Assembly: GCA_964562455.1 (NCBI GenBank)
Contig: CAZLTN010000001.1
Span: 96,708-160,707, forward strand
Length of the DNA stretch: 64,000 nt
Origin: Ravibacter sp964562455
GTDB lineage: Bacteria > Bacteroidota > Bacteroidia > Cytophagales > Spirosomataceae
Reading direction: 5' to 3'
The position numbers were made by a program, and so were the translations under genes. Positions within the stretch are counted from its first letter, which is position 1. The number at the start of each line of letters is the position of its first letter. The notes beneath the pieces are model-generated. The model did not search any database, was not told the DNA's origin, and saw only the letters and a list, made by a program, of their open reading frames with translations. This document shows, piece by piece, positions 44,001-52,052 of this stretch.

Positions 44001-45047
44001 GAACTTATATACCCCCTTCCCGTTCGTTCCGAGCCAGAGTACGTTGGTCTGGTCGACATAGACGCTCTGTATGCCAAAAGCAGTATTGCTGCTCAGCATC
44101 TGCACCCCGTGTTGCGGATGGAACCGGTAAAGGCTTCCATGTTGCACAAAGTAATCGTTACCTTCCTGGTCGGTAGCAAACCGGGTAGCGGCGCGGTCTC
44201 CGGATTTCTGATCTGTGCTCTCCAGCCGGTAGGAATTGACAACTCCTTTTTCCGGGTCAAAAAGGGAAACATAGTGTTTTGAAGTCACCAGCATGTTGCC
44301 CTCCCGTCGCTGGTAAACCCCGAGGATGTCATTTTCAGGTAACGACGATGAATTCCCTTCTTCATTCCGGTAATGCCTGAACCGCCCCGAAACGGGATCC
44401 AGCCGGTCGAGCCCGTTCGCCGTGCATACCCAGATATACCCTTTTGAATCTTCGATAATCCCAAAAATATCGTTGTGGCTTAGTGAAGCCGGTTCTAGGG
44501 GATTATGCAGAAAACGGCGGGTCTGCCCGGTCTTCCTGTCGTATGAGGCAAGACCGGTTCCCCTGAAAAATCCAATCCAAAGTATTTCCCTGCTGTCGAA
44601 CAACACCTCATGCGGCTTCCAGGGAAAGGCTTTCTGAAAGGAAGGATGCTGCGAAATATTTTCGAAGGTCTCATCACAAGGGTTGAAATAATCGACGGTC
44701 CCTTTTTCAGTAACAATCCATATCCCTCCTTCCCTGTCCTCTTTCAGGCCGATAACGGCTGCGCTCGAAATAGAAGGCTGGTCCTTGCCGGAAGGCTGGA
44801 ATACCCTGAAATTACGCCCGTCGTAACGGCACAGGCCGTCCAGCGTGGCTATCCAGACAAATCCCTGCCGGTCCTGGAGAATAGAAGGGTTAAAAGCCTG
44901 GGGCAACCCCTGATCGCCGGTAATATGAACGGGTTGCGGCAAGCCTGTCCACTGGCCGAAAACAGCGGAAAAAGGCAGAAAAAACAATATTATCAAAACA
45001 GCAATGCTGTTGACAGGCAACTTAAGGGTAATCAATTCATAGAACAA
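41058..45047 (-). CDS. Hybrid two-component system regulator (sensor kinase, receiver and AraC output in one protein)
   Basis: One-protein phosphorelay of 1329 residues in the inner membrane. A signal/first helix (VLIILFFLPFSAVFGQW) leads to a long periplasmic two-component propeller region (repeats such as QGFVWIATLDGLCRYDGRNF) and a Y_Y_Y domain, then a helix (WWATWWAYAAYILAALGVIY). The cytoplasm has HisKA with His828 (THEFRTPLTLIL), the ATPase domain with Asn about 944 and VSDTGKGIPENK, a receiver with Asp about 1130 (IIISDVLMPVMDGY), and an AraC HTH from about 1228. Such regulators bind oligosaccharides and switch on nearby utilisation genes. No ATG is near the start: TTG 45047 is the first codon after an in-frame stop, so the true start is uncertain. 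Confidence 0.93.
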   Translation of the reverse strand: MFYELITLKLPVNSIAVLIILFFLPFSAVFGQWTGLPQPVHITGDQGLPQAFNPSILQDRQGFVWIATLDGLCRYDGRNFRVFQPSGKDQPSISSAAVIGLKEDREGGIWIVTEKGTVDYFNPCDETFENISQHPSFQKAFPWKPHEVLFDSREILWIGFFRGTGLASYDRKTGQTRRFLHNPLEPASLSHNDIFGIIEDSKGYIWVCTANGLDRLDPVSGRFRHYRNEEGNSSSLPENDILGVYQRREGNMLVTSKHYVSLFDPEKGVVNSYRLESTDQKSGDRAATRFATDQEGNDYFVQHGSLYRFHPQHGVQMLSSNTAFGIQSVYVDQTNVLWLGTNGKGVYKFNLMAGNFRAEAFDRKFHTDLLSKFLGIDPAQMPQLSPKTSPYYFRTTNDRKGRTWFNTGFTPFYRWDPGTRRLDKIPFLFPIQSYEPAPPVPLATDPDGKIWVLYDNMAAWYDETTGNWKRFPFNLDLLRLTGDRTGYMRLLQFVVDDQDLWVITNTHGLFRVNRMTGQIKRYTHNSRDVSTLSSDALFCIFADPGDDNVLWIGTFGNGLCLFDKRTGRSRRFTEENGLPNNVVYAAIPDAGDYLWLATNKGVCSMHRKTFETKTYTRADGLQADEFNRFHFLHLPDDRVILGGLEGVTAFYPNQVTEDAFDPRTEIISIQINNEPLQENGILHADALPVHLAEHLELGSNQNFITVEFAGLQFNNPGKMRFRYLLEGVNHDWVVSGRPEAVYTNLGPGDYKLRLNASNTSGKWSMHERVLTFRIASPWWATWWAYAAYILAALGVIYGAVKLYLEQKEAIHLRKVDELKTRFFTNITHEFRTPLTLILSPVQQLRKAANAPTEWQKNEFRLALIERNANQLLQLVNQLLELSKIEAGTMETHRRLGCLTGFVRQLTDSFRDQAAGKNISLEFRSALGEQQYWFDAPKLESIVYNLVANAVKFTGNGGSVRVALVTADGGISLEVSDTGKGIPENKLTHIFNRFYQLDDSATREQEGSGIGLALVKELTAFMGGYIRVKSKVNKGSAFIVFLPFEAAGEKEQAERLSQTDLQPANGFMNDPGSEGFAMVTSPVILLVEDNKELSDFIADSLPDHYRVEQAFNGQEGFEMAVALMPDIIISDVLMPVMDGYTLCHQLKTDLRTSHIPVILLTAKVSQGSRLEGLSQGADHYLTKPFHPDELRLQIANLLEQQRKYSVWLKSQIGALPASPDSIADEISDPFIKKIYGFLEANLDDTAYDVNELTQALGMHRTTLFRKIKSLTGLPPNDLIRSYRMKRAAQFLGNGTMISETAYKVGFDNLSYFSKCFREQFGMTPTEYGKQ

Positions 45048-45054
45048 TTATGTC

Positions 45055-45062
45055 CAAATATA
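45055..45062 (-). promoter_or_regulatory. Candidate -7 box upstream of the hybrid regulator
   Basis: On the minus strand TATATTTG fits TAnnTTTG. It ends only eight bases before the TTG at 45047, which would make the message nearly leaderless unless translation begins further down. No clear -33 element was seen. Confidence 0.3.
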
Positions 45063-45198
45063 GGTTTTTTGTCATATTTAGGCTGCGGGTTGATTAGAAT
45101 ACAATAGCCTTTAGCTTTACTCTTTCAGTATTAGAAAGTAATTGCTGATATATTCTTTTCATTTTACCCTGTCATTACGTTCAACAGTAAAGTTTACA

Positions 45199-46653
45199 AT
45201 GAAAGATTCAAGAAAAACAAAGCAGAAGGGCTCTGCATCCAGGAGGGATTTCATCAAAGCCTCCTCACTGGCGGCATCGGCTTTCTTTATAGTCCCGCGG
45301 CACGTATTGGGCAAGGGCTATGTAGCTCCCAGCGACAAGCTGAATATCGCCGGTATCGGTGTTGGCGGAAAAGGTAAAAGCGACCTCACGTCATTTGCAA
45401 AGAGCCCGAGAGTAAATATTGTAGCGCTTTGCGACGTAGACGATCGCCAGGCGGTAGAGTCCAGGAAGAATTTTCCGAACGCAAAGTATTACAAGGATTT
45501 CCGTGAAATGCTGAATAAGGAAAAGAACAATATCGATGCATGTTCTATTTCCACTCCCGACCATACCCATGCAGTAGCCACACTGGCTGCTATGCAGTTG
45601 GGCAAGCACGTTTATACGCAAAAGCCGCTTACGCACAGTATAAACGAGGCGAGGATACTGACGCAGGCCGCAAAAAAATACAAGGTGGTCACCCAGATGG
45701 GCAACCAGGGTGGATCAGGCAACGGGGTACGCCGCATGAAGGAAATCTATGATTCCGGTATTATCGGGCAGGTCGACCGCGTTATTTGCTGGACCAACCG
45801 CCCTGTATGGCCACAGGCTGTACCTACCGATAAAACATTTACAATTCCCAAAGAACTGAATTTCGACCTGTGGCTGGGCCCCGCTCCCAAGGTACCGTAT
45901 AACGAAGCCTACCTCCCCTGGAACTGGCGTGGATGGTGGCCATACGGCACCGGGGCATTGGGTGATATGGCCTGCCACATCATGGACCCTGTCTTCAGGA
46001 TCCTTCCTATCGATTATCCCAAATCGGTGGAAGCCAGCGTAGCCGGCAACTGGACCATGACGCTTCGTCCGCAGGACAACGCTCCTGCATGGACACCTTT
46101 TTCAAGTAATATCCATCTCGTATACCCGCGTAAAGACGGTTTGGGAGATCTCAAAGTAAGCTGGTACGACGGCGGTATCCTTCCCGAGCTTCCGGAAGAG
46201 CTGAAAGAAGGCGAAGAATTCGGAAACTCCGACGGAGGCGTATTGTTCATCGGCGCCAAAGGAAAACTGATGGCAGATTGCTACGGTGCCCGTCCCCGCC
46301 TTCTCCCGCTGAGGGACAACGAGTTTGTCAACATCCCCGAAACCATCAAAAGGGTCCCCAACGAAGACCATTACCTCAACTGGGTGGATGCCTGCCTGGC
46401 CGGCTACGGGAACGCAGAAACCAGCTCACCGTTCGAGTACGCAGGACCGTTTACCGAAAGCATCCTGATTGGCAACGTAGCGCTCCGTACCTGGATGCTT
46501 CGTGACAATCCCGAGGGCAAAAGAACCGTCGAGAAGTACAACGGACGCAAGAAACTGCTATGGGATGCAGCCCAGGGCAAGATCACCAACTGGGACCTGG
46601 CCAACCAATATGTAAACCGCGAATACCGCGACGGCTGGAGCCTTACGCTTTAA
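45199..46653 (+). CDS. Tat-exported Gfo/Idh/MocA-family oxidoreductase
   Basis: NAD(P)-dependent sugar oxidoreductase family protein, 484 residues, exported folded by the Tat pathway (ASRRDFIKASSLAASAFFIV, twin Arg at 15-16). The Rossmann motif is NIAGIGVGGKGKSDL, VALCDVDD follows, and the substrate-side motif is YTQKPLTHSINEARIL, where the usual EKP is QKP. The C-terminal half has PWNWRGWWPYGTGALGDMAC, typical of the periplasmic/secreted subgroup found in glycan-degrading Bacteroidota; characterised relatives act on glycosides with bound NAD. Start ATG 45199 gives the complete Tat signal. Divergent from the hybrid regulator and ended by its own terminator. Confidence 0.88.
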   Translation: MKDSRKTKQKGSASRRDFIKASSLAASAFFIVPRHVLGKGYVAPSDKLNIAGIGVGGKGKSDLTSFAKSPRVNIVALCDVDDRQAVESRKNFPNAKYYKDFREMLNKEKNNIDACSISTPDHTHAVATLAAMQLGKHVYTQKPLTHSINEARILTQAAKKYKVVTQMGNQGGSGNGVRRMKEIYDSGIIGQVDRVICWTNRPVWPQAVPTDKTFTIPKELNFDLWLGPAPKVPYNEAYLPWNWRGWWPYGTGALGDMACHIMDPVFRILPIDYPKSVEASVAGNWTMTLRPQDNAPAWTPFSSNIHLVYPRKDGLGDLKVSWYDGGILPELPEELKEGEEFGNSDGGVLFIGAKGKLMADCYGARPRLLPLRDNEFVNIPETIKRVPNEDHYLNWVDACLAGYGNAETSSPFEYAGPFTESILIGNVALRTWMLRDNPEGKRTVEKYNGRKKLLWDAAQGKITNWDLANQYVNREYRDGWSLTL

Positions 46654-46676
46654 GCTCAGATAATCCAAATCAGGAA

Positions 46677-46704
46677 AGGCTGCCCGAAAGGGTGGCCTTT
46701 TTGT
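46677..46704 (+). terminator. Terminator after the Gfo/Idh/MocA gene
   Basis: aggctgccc (46677-46685), loop gaaa, gggtggcct (46690-46698) with two wobble pairs, then tttttg. Confidence 0.75.
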
Positions 46705-46788
46705 TATAACAGCAGGTAACTCCGGCAGGAAACGGCTCCCTGTTGCCTGGCAAGGCGGTCCGATGTTTCAGGAGGAGCCTGGATGTGA

Positions 46789-47022
46789 TCACAATGCCTC
46801 TTCGGGCAGGAAATCTTTCGGGGAACAATTCAACACCCGGGCCAGATCATTCAAACGTTTCAGACTATACTTGTCGTCAGTTCTGGGGCTTTCTACAAGC
46901 CCTATATACCCTTCCGAGAGCTCAAGTAAAAAGGCCAGCTCTTTCTGGGAAATCCCCAGCTCAAGCCTCTTTTCCTTGACCTTGTCTATGACATATTGCT
47001 CTATAGGAGTAGGTAAACTCAT
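46789..47022 (-). CDS. Small XRE-family helix-turn-helix regulator
   Basis: DNA-binding protein of 77 residues that is almost entirely a Cro/C1-type HTH: IDKVKEKRLELGISQKELAF, then LLELSEGYIGLVESPRTDDK, then SLKRLNDLARVLNCSPKDFL. It has no sensor domain. It is transcribed away from the SusC-SusD-TlpA operon, and the 277-bp gap between them holds a perfect 18-bp palindrome, the best candidate for its operator. It could be a local repressor of itself and the operon; that is inferred from position only. Confidence 0.85.
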   Translation of the reverse strand: MSLPTPIEQYVIDKVKEKRLELGISQKELAFLLELSEGYIGLVESPRTDDKYSLKRLNDLARVLNCSPKDFLPEEAL

Positions 47023-47056
47023 AGAGGCGAATAAACCGGGTTTAAAAAAATTATCT

Positions 47057-47074
47057 ACATAGCTATAGCTATGT
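47057..47074. promoter_or_regulatory. 18-bp perfect palindrome, candidate XRE operator
   Basis: acatagctatagctatgt is its own reverse complement. It lies 35 bp upstream of the XRE start codon and 13 bp before a -7-like box reading toward the SusC operon, so a bound protein could affect both directions. Confidence 0.55.
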
Positions 47075-47086
47075 TTAATATTTTAT

Positions 47087-47094
47087 TATATTTG
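47087..47094 (+). promoter_or_regulatory. Candidate -7 box of the second SusCD operon
   Basis: TATATTTG matches TAnnTTTG. The resulting leader would be about 200 bases, with GC-rich inverted repeats gccgggc/gcccggc (47196-47202, 47221-47227) and the palindrome cgggccggcccg (47241-47252) that could fold in the leader RNA. No -33 match was seen. Confidence 0.4.
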
Positions 47095-47299
47095 TTGAGC
47101 AGAACGTCTATACCCGCTTCTAAAACAGAAATACCTTCATTGACCTATGAACAAACATTTACTTTACCCACTGATAATTCGTCATCCGCAATGACGCCGG
47201 GCCGCAGATTCATACGGTTAGCCCGGCGGAGGTACTTCGTCGGGCCGGCCCGGTAAAGGCTGCCCTATTTCTATTCTTCAACTAAAAACCGCTTAAGCA

Positions 47300-50200
47300 A
47301 TGAACATTCTTTATTGCCAAAGGGGCATGCTATGCCCGCATTTTTTCGGTATGGGCCTGTTACTGCTGCTATGCCACGGTTCGCCCGTCCTGGCCCAGGA
47401 AAATTATACATTGCAGGGCCGTGTCGTCTCCGAAAAAGACGGGGAGCCGCTTCCCGGGGCTTCCGTACACCTGCGGGGAACACAGCAGGGAACGACTACC
47501 AACGGGCAGGGGTTGTTTACGTTTAGTGTGCCCGGTAACCCGGCAGGGATAAGTATTTCTTTTATAGGCTACATTGCTGCCGACACGCTCCTGCACTTAC
47601 CGCTGACGAAAGAGCTAGTCATCAGGCTGAGAGAGGATGCCGCCCAACTTGAAGAAGTAGCGGTTACCGGTTACCAGCAAATCCCGGCAGAACGGTCTAC
47701 AGGGTCGTTCGTCGGTGTAAACAACCAGCTATTCAACAGGCAGGTATCGACCAACGTCCTCGAACGGCTGAACGGGGTGGCTGGCGGCGTGTACTTTTCG
47801 GGCTTGCCGGGTAATCCGTCGACCGCCAACCCGTTGGGAAGGAACCTGAATATCCGGATAAGGGGAGAAAGTACGCTGGCAGAAGCGACTCAGGTAAGCC
47901 GTGATCCGCTGATTGTGCTCGACAACTTTCCTTTCGAAGGCAATCTTAACAACATAAACCCTAACGACATCGAATCGGTCACCATACTCAGAGATGCCGC
48001 CGCAGCCTCCATCTGGGGAGCAAGAGCGGGAAACGGCGTCATCGTGATTACTACAAAGAAGGGCATCAGAAATTCGCCTTTGCAGGTTGAGATCAATTCG
48101 AACGCGACGATAACCGGGCGCCCTGATTTTTCCCATTACAGGAATATATTATCGCCTGAAACTTATATCGGTGTAGAAAAGCTGCTCTTTGAAGCCGGGT
48201 ATTTCAACTCCGATATCAATAACAGGACCAGCAGGCCCCCGCTTTCCCCGGTAGTGGAACTGCTCGCGCGGCAAAGATCCGGGGAGCTTTCCGCTCAACA
48301 GGCAGACGCCGCCATAAAAACACTCGCCGGTCACGACATACGTGACGATTATCGCCGGTACGTTTACCGGCAGGGACTGAACCAACAATATTCAATAGCT
48401 TTGAAGGGCGGAACCGCAAACGCCGGCTATAGGCTTTCAGCAGGCTACGACCACAACCGGACAAACCTGGTACGAAATGACTTCCAACGGTTTACACTTA
48501 ATACCGCTAGTACCTATTCCCTGACTCCGGACCTGGAGCTCTCTCTCGATCTCGGGTTTACCAGTAACATCCAGCGCACTCCCAACGAATTCTCTCTAAG
48601 CGGATTTCCTGTAGGCGGGAAATACCAGAAGATTTACCCTTACGCAAGAATGACCGGTGACGACGGACAACCGCTGGTAGTTACGCGCGGCCACAGGGCT
48701 GCTTATCTGGAAGAGATGGAAGGAACAGGCCTGCTGGACTGGTACTACCGCCCTCTCGACGAACTCTACCAGGCCGACCAGAGCAACCGGAACCGGATGT
48801 TCCTCATCAAAGCCGGCGTCGATTACAAAATTCTCAAAGGCCTGGTCGTATCGGTCAAATACCAGAATGAGAATCACCATAGCCGGGTAAGACGATATTA
48901 TGGCCCGGACACCTACTACACACGGAACATCATCAACCAGTTCTCACTGATTGACAGCGAAACCGGAAAGGTGCTTTACCAATTGCCTAAAGGAGCGGTA
49001 CTCGAACTGGATGACATTTACTGGCGCTCTGATAACGCAAGGGGCCAACTAAACTACAATCTTACCAAAAAAGACTGGCAATTGTCGGCCATATCGGGTG
49101 CAGAGATACGGGAGCTCAGGACCGAATCGATGAGGACGCGCTTTTACGGGTACAACAACGAGCTGGGTATTGCAGTGCCGAACGTGGACTATGCTACCCG
49201 CTTTGCTACCCTGCCTTCAGGCACTGCGACCATTCCTAATCCCGGCGGTGTAGGGCTCAACGGCTTTGTTAACCGGTTTGTCTCCTATTATGGCAACGGC
49301 GCGCTCACTTACCGCAACCGCTATACCCTGACGGTCAGCGGCAGAAAGGACGGTTCAAATATCTTCGGCGCCAATACAAACAACCGGCTTACCCCTCTCT
49401 GGTCGACCGGCCTCCTGTGGGATATCGGCAGAGAGGATTTTTACTCGTTTAGCCCGCTGCCAAGGTTGAAGCTCAGGGCTTCCTTCGGTTATAACGGGAA
49501 TGTCTACCAGGGTGCAGTATATACGACCGGTATTTTTACGACAAGCGATTACTCCGGAGAGACGTCGATCCTCAACCTTACAGCTCCAAATCCCGATCTC
49601 CGGTGGGAGAGAATCCGCAACCTGAACCTGGGACTGGATTTTGGCCTCAGGAACGAAATTATCACCGGAAGCATCGATTTTTTCAGGAAATCAGGACTTG
49701 ACCTGATTCAGAACGAGCCCCTGGCACCTTCAAAAGGATTCATGTTTTTTTATACCAACTCGGCGGCTACCATGACAAAAGGAGTCGATATAACGCTCAA
49801 GAGCCGCAATCTTACCAGAACTATCAGGTGGAATACTACGTTGCTTCTCAGTACCGTCAAAGACGAGGTCGTAAAGTTCTCGCAACTCCAGACAGCTTCC
49901 AGTATCCGGAACCCCAATAAAAGGCCGGGCCTGACAGGCAAACCTCTCTACAGCATTTACAGCTACCGTTGGGCCGGTCTCGATCCGGAAAACGGCGACC
50001 CGAGAGGCTATCTCAACGGGTCGCCAAGTACCGATTATGCGGGTATCATGAACAATTTTCAGCCCGACAGCCTCGTATATCACGGTTCGGCAAGGCCTGT
50101 CGTGTTCGGCTCGCTGCGAAATGACTGGTCGTGGAAAAACATTACGCTTTCAGTTAATCTGATAGGGAAATTCGCCTATTATTTCCGACGTCCATCTACG

Positions 50201-50596
50201 ACCCTTAATTACCAGGAGATACTCGCGGGTATGGGGCACTCAGATTTCTCCGGGCGATGGCAGGCAAAAGGCGACGAGCTGACTACAAACGTGCCTTCGC
50301 TGGCCTATCCGGCCAATTCCAACCGGAACCTCTTTTATGAATATTCTGAGACACTTGTCGAAAGAGGAGACCATATCAGGTTGCAGGACATACGGCTGGA
50401 CTATGACTTCCCCCTGAAATCTTCGGGACGAGGCAAGGTTCAGGCGCTGGCTGTGTACGCCTACCTCAACAATGCAGGTATACTCTGGCGGGCCAACAAG
50501 CATGCGATAGATCCCGATTACGTAACGAGTACCGTGAATTTTATACTTCCGGCGCCATTCTCGCTCAGTCTTGGCGCACGCGTGGTCTTTAAATAA
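47300..50596 (+). CDS. SusC/RagA TonB-dependent receptor without STN domain
   Basis: Outer-membrane importer of 1098 residues. A signal peptide (LLLLLCHGSPVLAQ) leads straight to the carboxypeptidase-regulatory-like domain (YTLQGRVVSEKDGEPLPGAS) and the plug, with the TonB-box-like region LEEVAVTGYQQIPAERSTGS in place of the usual VVVGYG. The lack of an STN domain means it does not signal through FecR, which fits the adjacent XRE gene as the local regulator. The barrel ends with LSLGARVVFK. It forms an operon with SusD (36-bp gap) and TlpA (31-bp gap). Substrate unknown; SusCD-TlpA sets in this phylum may import peptides or metal complexes rather than glycans. Confidence 0.93.
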   Translation: MNILYCQRGMLCPHFFGMGLLLLLCHGSPVLAQENYTLQGRVVSEKDGEPLPGASVHLRGTQQGTTTNGQGLFTFSVPGNPAGISISFIGYIAADTLLHLPLTKELVIRLREDAAQLEEVAVTGYQQIPAERSTGSFVGVNNQLFNRQVSTNVLERLNGVAGGVYFSGLPGNPSTANPLGRNLNIRIRGESTLAEATQVSRDPLIVLDNFPFEGNLNNINPNDIESVTILRDAAAASIWGARAGNGVIVITTKKGIRNSPLQVEINSNATITGRPDFSHYRNILSPETYIGVEKLLFEAGYFNSDINNRTSRPPLSPVVELLARQRSGELSAQQADAAIKTLAGHDIRDDYRRYVYRQGLNQQYSIALKGGTANAGYRLSAGYDHNRTNLVRNDFQRFTLNTASTYSLTPDLELSLDLGFTSNIQRTPNEFSLSGFPVGGKYQKIYPYARMTGDDGQPLVVTRGHRAAYLEEMEGTGLLDWYYRPLDELYQADQSNRNRMFLIKAGVDYKILKGLVVSVKYQNENHHSRVRRYYGPDTYYTRNIINQFSLIDSETGKVLYQLPKGAVLELDDIYWRSDNARGQLNYNLTKKDWQLSAISGAEIRELRTESMRTRFYGYNNELGIAVPNVDYATRFATLPSGTATIPNPGGVGLNGFVNRFVSYYGNGALTYRNRYTLTVSGRKDGSNIFGANTNNRLTPLWSTGLLWDIGREDFYSFSPLPRLKLRASFGYNGNVYQGAVYTTGIFTTSDYSGETSILNLTAPNPDLRWERIRNLNLGLDFGLRNEIITGSIDFFRKSGLDLIQNEPLAPSKGFMFFYTNSAATMTKGVDITLKSRNLTRTIRWNTTLLLSTVKDEVVKFSQLQTASSIRNPNKRPGLTGKPLYSIYSYRWAGLDPENGDPRGYLNGSPSTDYAGIMNNFQPDSLVYHGSARPVVFGSLRNDWSWKNITLSVNLIGKFAYYFRRPSTTLNYQEILAGMGHSDFSGRWQAKGDELTTNVPSLAYPANSNRNLFYEYSETLVERGDHIRLQDIRLDYDFPLKSSGRGKVQALAVYAYLNNAGILWRANKHAIDPDYVTSTVNFILPAPFSLSLGARVVFK

Positions 50597-50632
50597 CAAC
50601 CGGGAAACACCATCACATTAATTTTTATTCCG

Positions 50633-52021
50633 ATGAAAATATCATTTAAATGTCCGATAGGCATAGCAAGCCTGCTCGTGATAATATCCGGTTGTCAATG
50701 GCAGGAGGAATGGCTGGATGTCAAACGAAACATCAACGATGTAATGCCTTCCACATTGGAAGATTGCCAGGCCATCCTTGACGAAGACCTTACGATGAAC
50801 CGGCAATACCCGATGCTGGCGATGACCTGCACCGACAATCTTTACATTCCGAAAGAAATTGTCAACTCCATATCCGAGTTCGAACGCAACAGTTACACCT
50901 TCGCCCACGACATATTCGGCGTGCTTAGTCACGGCGATTATTTTAACCAATATGTAAAGATCGAATATGCGAATATAGCGCTCGAAAGGCTCGGAAAAAT
51001 CGACCCGTCTCATCCCGGACACGGCCAGATAAAAGGGCAGGCGCTGTTTTTCAGGGCTTTTGCACATTATTGTCTCGCCGAGGTTTACGGAAGTATATAT
51101 AACAAAGCCACGGCCGCCACCGATCAGGGTATCCAGCTCAGGCTGACGGCCGATCCGAACATAACCACCCCTCGTTCTTCTGTCAGTGAAACCTACGGGC
51201 AGATTATTTCGGACCTGAATGAAGCGGTCACGCTCCTTCCCGAAAAACCTGCCTACCTTACAAGGCCTTCAAAAGCGGCCGCTTATGCGTTACTGGCAAA
51301 AACATATCTGTCGATAGACGACTATGCCCGGGCTGCAGAATTTGCAGGCAAATCGCTCGGCATCCAGGGCAACCTGCTGGACTTCAACAGCGAGGTCATC
51401 AAACCCGCCAGCACTTATGTATTTCCTGACACAAGAACCGGCCTCAACCCCGAAATTATCCTGTATGCTGTAAATTTTGCCTATTCGAGCCTGCGACCGG
51501 CCACCAGCATACAGTTCGCTGACAGTACGCTCTACCGCTCCTATGTAGACAATGACCTCAGGAAAAGCCTGTTCTACCGCGAAGATGCGCAGGGTCGCGC
51601 CCGTTTTACCGGGGTGTATTCCGGTAACCTGTATAATTTCGGCGGCCTTGCTGTCAATGAAACCCTGCTCATACTGGCCGAATGCAAGAGCCGCCTGGGG
51701 CAATGGCAGGAAGGTATGGAAGCCCTTAACCGATTGCTCGGCTACAGGTTCAGGAAGGAAACATTTCAGCCCCTGGAAGCAGCCGGCCAGGCGGAAGCGC
51801 TGACCCTTATACTCGAAGAACGTCGAAAAGAGCTCCCTTTCACAGGTATCGTACGCTGGCAGGATCTTCGCCGTCTTAACAAGGAACCTGAACGGGCTGT
51901 AAAAGTAACTCACATCTCAAGCCAGGGTATGCATGAACTGCTTCCGGGCGACCGCAAGTATGTATTCCCCTTGCCCGTAAACGAAATAGCCCTGAGCGGC
52001 GTAGCCCAAAACCCGAGATAG
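50633..52021 (+). CDS. SusD/RagB family outer-membrane lipoprotein
   Basis: Partner lipoprotein of the SusC at 47300, 462 residues, with lipobox IISGC in MKISFKCPIGIASLLVIISG. The SusD blocks are IKGQALFFRAFAHYCLAEVY (about residues 125-145), TRPSKAAAYALLAKTYLSID (a TPR-like helix pair) and ILEERRKELPFTGIVRWQDL near the C-terminus. It is shorter than the SusD at 13109, consistent with a different ligand class. ATG 50633. Confidence 0.93.
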   Translation: MKISFKCPIGIASLLVIISGCQWQEEWLDVKRNINDVMPSTLEDCQAILDEDLTMNRQYPMLAMTCTDNLYIPKEIVNSISEFERNSYTFAHDIFGVLSHGDYFNQYVKIEYANIALERLGKIDPSHPGHGQIKGQALFFRAFAHYCLAEVYGSIYNKATAATDQGIQLRLTADPNITTPRSSVSETYGQIISDLNEAVTLLPEKPAYLTRPSKAAAYALLAKTYLSIDDYARAAEFAGKSLGIQGNLLDFNSEVIKPASTYVFPDTRTGLNPEIILYAVNFAYSSLRPATSIQFADSTLYRSYVDNDLRKSLFYREDAQGRARFTGVYSGNLYNFGGLAVNETLLILAECKSRLGQWQEGMEALNRLLGYRFRKETFQPLEAAGQAEALTLILEERRKELPFTGIVRWQDLRRLNKEPERAVKVTHISSQGMHELLPGDRKYVFPLPVNEIALSGVAQNPR

Positions 52022-52052
52022 AACCAGGTATTCCCAATTAAACTTCACTTTC

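Noticed and set aside
41493..44282. Two long plus-strand frames (324 and 377 codons) inside the hybrid regulator
   Set aside because: Both lie opposite kinase, receiver and propeller domains and lack recognisable features.
47071..47256. A 61-codon leader frame before the SusC gene
   Set aside because: The ATG lies upstream of the likely -7 box, so it would not be on the transcript.
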